From JAJDOD01 sp039024895 (lineage in GTDB: Bacteria > Pseudomonadota > Alphaproteobacteria > Rhodobacterales > Rhodobacteraceae), in contig JBCCPJ010000010.1 of assembly GCA_039024895.1 (NCBI GenBank), positions 44,057-108,056 on the forward strand: 64,000 nt of DNA, read 5' to 3'. The notes under the pieces were generated by a model. It had not been told where the DNA came from and searched no databases. It saw nothing but the letters and a program-made list of their open reading frames with translations. Of this stretch, positions 60,229-64,000 are shown piece after piece. Within the stretch, counting starts at the first letter, position 1, and each line of letters begins with the position of its first letter. The translations under genes were made by a program, and so were the position numbers.

Positions 60229-60674
60229 TCCTCGTCGCCCGATACGAAGCGGAGCAATAGCTGGATGATGGAGACCGAGCTTTGCGTATCCACGATGTCA
60301 TCGCCGGGTTCAAGGTTGAAGGGCGAGCCGCCCGGCAAAAGCTCAAGGAAGCTGCCGCCCAGAAGTCCTTCGGAAGACACAACAATCGCCGTATCGTCAG
60401 GCAAAGCCACATCGTTTTGCAGGGTGAAGCTGGTTTCGGCGCGGAAGGTCGCCGGATCGAGGCGCATCTCCGTCACGCTGCCGACCTTGACGCCTGCGAG
60501 GCGCACATCGGTGCCAATCCCGATCCCTTCGGCAGACCGGAACGACGCGCCATAGGTGTCGAACCCGGCATTGCCGACACCCACGCCACCAACCTGCCCC
60601 GCGTAGAGCAGGAACCCGGCGGCCACGGCGAGCACCGCGCCGCCCGTCACGACTTCTGCGATATTCTCTGACAT
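60225..60674 (-). CDS. MlaD family lipid-transport protein
   Basis: A 149-residue MCE-domain protein anchored by an N-terminal helix ('VVTGGAVLAVAAGFLLYAGQ'). 'GIGIGTDVRLAGVKVGSVTE' is the MCE signature, and 'GLLGGSFLELLPGGSPFNLE' the hydrophobic pore loop. It is the substrate-binding ring of a phospholipid shuttle between inner and outer membranes. The other Mla subunits are not in view. It overlaps the DUF2155 gene by ATGA. Confidence 0.93.
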   Translation of the reverse strand: MSENIAEVVTGGAVLAVAAGFLLYAGQVGGVGVGNAGFDTYGASFRSAEGIGIGTDVRLAGVKVGSVTEMRLDPATFRAETSFTLQNDVALPDDTAIVVSSEGLLGGSFLELLPGGSPFNLEPGDDIVDTQSSVSIIQLLLRFVSGDEE

Positions 60675-60679
60675 TCGTC

Positions 60680-61060
60680 TTACTCCGGCGCCCAGGCCTC
60701 GTAATCCGACTGGTCAGCCGGTTTGGCCCGGCGCAGCGATCCCGCGGGCGCGTAGGCAGCGGCGGTTCCAGTCAGGTTTTCCTGATGCGGCTTTTCCCAG
60801 TCTTTCCGCTTCAGCGGTTTGTCGGTCGGCGGTTCATCCCATGTGTAGTGTAGCCAGCCGTGCCAGTCGGGCGAGACCCGGCTTGCTTCGGCTTCCCCGT
60901 TGAAGATGACCCAGCGGCGACCTTCCGCGGATTGATAAAAGACGTTGCCCTGTTCGTCTTCGCCAACCTTTTCACCCTTCCGCCAAGTGTAAAGCTGTGT
61001 GCCCCAGGTCTGGCTGTTCCACCAGGTGACGGCGCGGAGAACGGTGTTCAGAATGCCCAT
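60680..61060 (-). CDS. NADH:ubiquinone oxidoreductase NDUFA12-like subunit
   Basis: A 126-residue accessory complex I subunit, found in alphaproteobacteria and mitochondria. 'WWNSQTWGTQLYTWRKGEKV', 'GRRWVIFNGEAEASRVSPDW' and 'HGWLHYTWDEPPTDKPLKRK' follow the B17.2/NDUFA12 family precisely. The start at 61060 is used because the longer frame contains non-family sequence. Five bases separate it from the mlaD-like gene. Confidence 0.95.
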   Translation of the reverse strand: MGILNTVLRAVTWWNSQTWGTQLYTWRKGEKVGEDEQGNVFYQSAEGRRWVIFNGEAEASRVSPDWHGWLHYTWDEPPTDKPLKRKDWEKPHQENLTGTAAAYAPAGSLRRAKPADQSDYEAWAPE

Positions 61061-61131
61061 GCGGGACCTTTCGAGATGTTTCCCCGGATATGCCGGAAGT
61101 CGGCTGGAAAATCCAGTGGATGCGACACTTT

Positions 61132-61545
61132 TCACGAAGTTGAGCCAATGGGCGCCGGTGTGGTTTCGGACATATGGGCGGTTACTTCGATTTCGATTTT
61201 CATTTCCGGTTCCTGCAAACCAGCCGAGATCATCGTCGCGGCGGGGCGGGCCTTGGCAAAGGCCTCCGCCGTAATGGGCCAGCAGGCGGTCCAATCCGCG
61301 GGGTTGGGCAGGATGTAGCGGACACGGACCACATCGTGGAGGCTGGCGCCCACTTCTTTCAAAGCGTTTTCAATGGTTTGGAGCGCGTTTCTGCACTGAT
61401 CAGTCACGTCTTCCGGCATCGTCATTTTGGCATAGTCATACCCCGTTGTCCCCGCCACGAAGACCCAACCGTCCGTCACAACGGCGCGGGAATAGCCGAT
61501 TTGTTCCTCGAAGGGCGAGCCGGTCGAGACGTGGCGTTTTGGCAT
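61132..61545 (-). CDS. RidA/YjgF family protein
   Basis: A 137-residue Rid protein. The start ATG 61545 has GGAG just upstream. 'GYSRAVVTDGWVFVAGTTGY' is the N-terminal signature, and 'VVRVRYILPNPADWTACWPI' followed by 'KARPAATMISAGLQEPEMKI' covers the region where RidA's catalytic Arg sits. Here the 'RPAATMI' context keeps an arginine at the usual position. Rid proteins hydrolyse reactive enamine/imine intermediates; this subgroup's substrate is unknown. It begins one base after the preceding gene's stop. Confidence 0.9.
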   Translation of the reverse strand: MPKRHVSTGSPFEEQIGYSRAVVTDGWVFVAGTTGYDYAKMTMPEDVTDQCRNALQTIENALKEVGASLHDVVRVRYILPNPADWTACWPITAEAFAKARPAATMISAGLQEPEMKIEIEVTAHMSETTPAPIGSTS

Positions 61546-61546
61546 G

Positions 61547-62020
61547 TCAGTCTCCATACCTGATTTTGGCGGCGATGCGGTTGTTGGGGGCGTATATCCA
61601 AAGGTCTTGCCCGCTCCCATTGCGCGTGAAATAGCTGCCGGGGTTTGACAACGCCCTGGCGAGGCGCGTCTGCACCTCAGCGCTCCAATACTTCGATCCG
61701 CAAAACTCCAATGCACCGCGCGTCGTGATCCCGAGGGGTGGCGCTGGCGTTTCTGACCATCTCGCCGCATCTCCCCAGGTTTCGGGGAATTCGGGCGCGT
61801 CAGCTGTCAGATCCACGATGGCGTAGGTGCAATCCCACGGCTCGGAACCCAACCGATGCCACCGGCGAGAGGCGAGGACTGTCTCAACCGGGACGCGGGT
61901 CTGAAAATACGCGTTTGCAAAGTACGGGTTTACGACAACAGCGAAATAGGCATAGCTGCCAAAGAACAAAAGAAAAGGCGCGGCAATCACTGCCGCGCCG
62001 ATCCAAATGAGTATTTTCAT
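61547..62020 (-). CDS. Hypothetical membrane-anchored protein
   Basis: A 157-residue protein with an N-terminal membrane segment 'LIWIGAAVIAAPFLLFFGSY' and a periplasmic-looking domain with two cysteines ('SEPWDCTYAIVDL', 'LEFCGSKYWSAEVQTRLARA'). No family recognised. It sits 6 bases after clpX and one base before the RidA gene, so it is probably in their operon. Confidence 0.75.
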   Translation of the reverse strand: MKILIWIGAAVIAAPFLLFFGSYAYFAVVVNPYFANAYFQTRVPVETVLASRRWHRLGSEPWDCTYAIVDLTADAPEFPETWGDAARWSETPAPPLGITTRGALEFCGSKYWSAEVQTRLARALSNPGSYFTRNGSGQDLWIYAPNNRIAAKIRYGD

Positions 62021-62026
62021 GGGCGC

Positions 62027-63286
62027 TTAGCTTGCGCTCGCTGGCTCTTGTTTCGGGTCCGAGTGGATCATGAGCGGCTTCGATTCCGCCGATACCGCTT
62101 CTTCGTTCACCACAACCTCTTCGACGCTGTCGAGGCCAGGAAGATCGAACATCGTGTCGAGCAGAATGTTTTCCATGATGGACCGCAGACCCCGCGCGCC
62201 GGTTTTGCGCTCAATGGCCTTCTTTGCAATCGCCGACAATGCATCATCGGTGAAGGTCAGTTGCGCATCTTCCAGTTCGAACAGGCGTTGGTACTGCTTG
62301 ACCAGCGCGTTTTTCGGTTCGGTCAGGATGGTGACGAGCGCGTCCTCGTCCAAATCTTCGAGGGTGGCGATCACCGGCAGACGGCCAACGAATTCCGGGA
62401 TAAGACCGAACTTCAGCAGGTCCTCGGGCTCCAGGTCCTTGAAGTGCTGACCAATGGACTTTTCTTCCGGGTCGCGCACATCGGCGCCAAAGCCCATCGC
62501 GGAGCCTTTGCCGCGCTGCGCGATGATCTTGTCGAGACCGGCAAACGCGCCGCCGCAAATGAAGAGGATGTTCGTGGTATCCACTTGCAGGAATTCCTGC
62601 TGGGGATGTTTCCGACCCCCCTGGGGTGGCACGGACGCGACGGTCCCTTCCATGATTTTCAATAGCGCCTGCTGCACCCCTTCGCCTGATACATCGCGCG
62701 TGATCGACGGGTTGTCGGATTTGCGGGTGATCTTGTCGACCTCGTCAATGTAGACGATGCCGCGCTGCGCGCGTTCGACGTTGTACTCGGAGGCCTGCAA
62801 GAGCTTCAGGATGATGTTCTCGACATCTTCGCCCACATAGCCCGCTTCGGTCAGCGTGGTGGCATCGGCCATCGTAAACGGCACATCGAGGATGCGGGCC
62901 AGCGTCTGCGCCAAGAGCGTCTTGCCGCAGCCAGTCGGGCCGATCAGCAGGATGTTGGACTTCGCCAGTTCAATGTCGGTTTTGCCCGCGTGGTTCAGGC
63001 GTTTGTAGTGATTGTGCACCGCAACGGAAAGCACGCGTTTGGCATGGGCCTGCCCGATGACATATTCGTCCAGCACATCGCAAATTTCCCGCGGCGACGG
63101 AACGCCGTCCGATGATTTCAGACCGGCCGTTTTCGTTTCCTCGCGAATTATGTCCATGCAAAGTTCGACACATTCGTCACAGATGAAGACAGTGGGGCCA
63201 GCGATCAATTTACGAACTTCGTGCTGACTTTTGCCGCAGAAGGAACAGTAAAGGGTGTTTTTGCTGTCGCCTGAACTATTCGCCAT
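62027..63286 (-). CDS. clpX: ATP-dependent Clp protease ATP-binding subunit ClpX
   Basis: A 419-residue AAA+ unfoldase that feeds substrates to ClpP. The ATG at 63286 is favoured over the GTG three bases upstream, with AAAGG upstream. The N-terminal C4 zinc finger 'LYCSFCGKSQHEV' / 'FICDECVELC' has Cys14, 17, 36 and 39. Walker A GPTGCGKT is at 116-123, 'GIVYIDEVDKI' is Walker B, and 'LIPEFVGRLPVIATLEDL' carries sensor elements. It lies 115 bases downstream of clpP in the same orientation. Confidence 0.98.
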   Translation of the reverse strand: MANSSGDSKNTLYCSFCGKSQHEVRKLIAGPTVFICDECVELCMDIIREETKTAGLKSSDGVPSPREICDVLDEYVIGQAHAKRVLSVAVHNHYKRLNHAGKTDIELAKSNILLIGPTGCGKTLLAQTLARILDVPFTMADATTLTEAGYVGEDVENIILKLLQASEYNVERAQRGIVYIDEVDKITRKSDNPSITRDVSGEGVQQALLKIMEGTVASVPPQGGRKHPQQEFLQVDTTNILFICGGAFAGLDKIIAQRGKGSAMGFGADVRDPEEKSIGQHFKDLEPEDLLKFGLIPEFVGRLPVIATLEDLDEDALVTILTEPKNALVKQYQRLFELEDAQLTFTDDALSAIAKKAIERKTGARGLRSIMENILLDTMFDLPGLDSVEEVVVNEEAVSAESKPLMIHSDPKQEPASAS

Positions 63287-63400
63287 CACACTTTACCTTT
63301 CCCAGACAGGGCGTTCCCGCTCGTGAATGCCTTAATATGGGAAACCCTAAGCCTTCGGGGATCCCGGTACAATGCAAAACTAACAATTTGATTAAAGGGC

Positions 63401-64000
63401 TCAGCTATCGTCGCTCTCCGGCTTGGAACGTGTTTCAACGATCTCGTCAATAAGGCCCCAATCCTTGGCTTCTTTGGGTGTCATGAAATTGTCCCGCTCC
63501 AAGGCGCCTTCAACTTTCTTGAGCGTCTGGCCAGTGTGCTTCACGTAAATTTCATTGAGCTGTGTTTTCAACCGCTCCACGTGCTGGGCGTGGATCATGA
63601 TGTCGGTCGCCTGGCCCTGAAAACCGCCCGAAGGCTGGTGCACCATGATGGAGCTGTTGGGCAGCGAAAGCCGCATCCCTTCATCGCCCGCCGCCAAGAG
63701 CAACGAGCCCATGGACGCCGCCTGACCAACAACCAGCGTCGCGATCTTCGGTCGGATATATTGCATGGTGTCGTAGATCGAGAGGCCTGCGGTCACCACG
63801 CCCCCCGGGCTGTTGATATACATCGAAATTTCTTTCGACGGGTTTGCCGCCTCAAGATGGAGAAGCTGTGCCACGACCAACTGGCTCGTGCCGTCATGGA
63901 CCGGACCGTTCACAAATACGATCCGTTCTTTCAGCAGTCGGGAAAAGATATCATAGGCCCGTTCCCCGCGTCTGGTCTGCTCAACCACCATGGGAACAAG
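63401..64000 (-). CDS. clpP: ATP-dependent Clp protease proteolytic subunit ClpP, 5' end beyond window
   Basis: Serine protease subunit; the catalytic Ser in 'LVVGQAASMGSLLLAAGDEG', His in 'SSIMVHQPSGGFQGQATDI', and the Asp near 'EAKDWGLIDEIV' are all present. The frame remains open through position 64000 (LVPMVVEQTRRGERAYDIFS), and ClpP proteins normally have several residues before LVPMVVEQ, so the start is probably outside the window. 'SPGGVVTAGLSIYDTMQYI' is also canonical. With ClpX it degrades unfolded and tagged proteins. Confidence 0.97.
   Translation of the reverse strand, partial: LVPMVVEQTRRGERAYDIFSRLLKERIVFVNGPVHDGTSQLVVAQLLHLEAANPSKEISMYINSPGGVVTAGLSIYDTMQYIRPKIATLVVGQAASMGSLLLAAGDEGMRLSLPNSSIMVHQPSGGFQGQATDIMIHAQHVERLKTQLNEIYVKHTGQTLKKVEGALERDNFMTPKEAKDWGLIDEIVETRSKPESDDS

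Noticed and set aside
1..64000. CRISPR arrays, tRNA or rRNA genes
   Set aside because: I saw no regularly spaced repeats with unique spacers, no cloverleaf-like stretch with a CCA-adjacent acceptor, and no rRNA-like sequence. This was by eye, so a covariance search would be decisive.

Overview
The window looks like a chromosomal segment of a roseobacter-type alphaproteobacterium (Rhodobacteraceae). It has high GC, densely packed operons joined by ATGA/GTGA stop-start overlaps, and a right-hand block of core genes typical of this family (accB-accC, aat, a DUF2155 gene, an mlaD-like gene, an NDUFA12-like complex I gene, clpX, clpP). The rest is catabolic and transport accessory DNA. I saw no rRNA, tRNA, CRISPR array or phage region.

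Left part (1-12.5 kb): a dipeptide/oligopeptide-type ABC transporter on the minus strand with two tandem binding proteins for one permease pair; an enoyl-CoA hydratase; a LacI-family regulator; a Tat-exported flavin amine oxidase; and a translationally coupled glutamine-synthetase-like ligase/aldehyde dehydrogenase pair that suggests amine catabolism by gamma-glutamylation. From 12.5 to 14.5 kb lies a gene graveyard: a Fis-type activator tail, a truncated lipoate-ligase-like gene and an acyltransferase (E2) tail, cut by a decayed IS3-family element. I read it as the remains of an acetoin-type dehydrogenase locus. A DmdA-like aminomethyltransferase-family gene and a GAF-EAL phosphodiesterase follow.

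17.2-25.9 kb is a myo-inositol catabolic locus made of two divergent operons (sugar dehydrogenases, an iolE-like gene and a DUF4240 gene to the left; iolD, iolC, iolB and a class II aldolase to the right) around a perfect 16-bp LacI-type palindrome. 26.6-31.8 kb is a coupled operon hyuA - DUF1801 - hyuB - PLP gamma-family lyase. 32.0-40.8 kb holds a polytopic membrane protein and a branched-chain amino acid/amide type ABC transporter whose binding-protein gene is separated from its permeases by a PAS-GGDEF-EAL gene and a 0.77-kb gap. An Lrp-type regulator diverges from a bifunctional putA.

45.5-55.5 kb is the most coherent system. A ten-gene minus-strand operon encodes a beta-ureidopropionase-type amidohydrolase, a coiled-coil membrane protein, a class II aldolase, a dihydropyrimidinase, a small unknown protein, an ABC ATPase, a double-GNAT acetyltransferase, two permeases and an NMT1/THI5-type binding protein. 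A divergent rutR-like tetR gene and a textbook RutR operator (TTGACCATACGGTCAA) sit at its head. I read this as a RutR-controlled uptake and reductive-degradation system for pyrimidines or related hydantoins, with several unexplained passenger genes.

A dispersed intergenic repeat with core 'CCRAAATACCTCRGGGGG', usually followed by a GC-rich hairpin, recurs at five clear sites, all between genes of unrelated operons.
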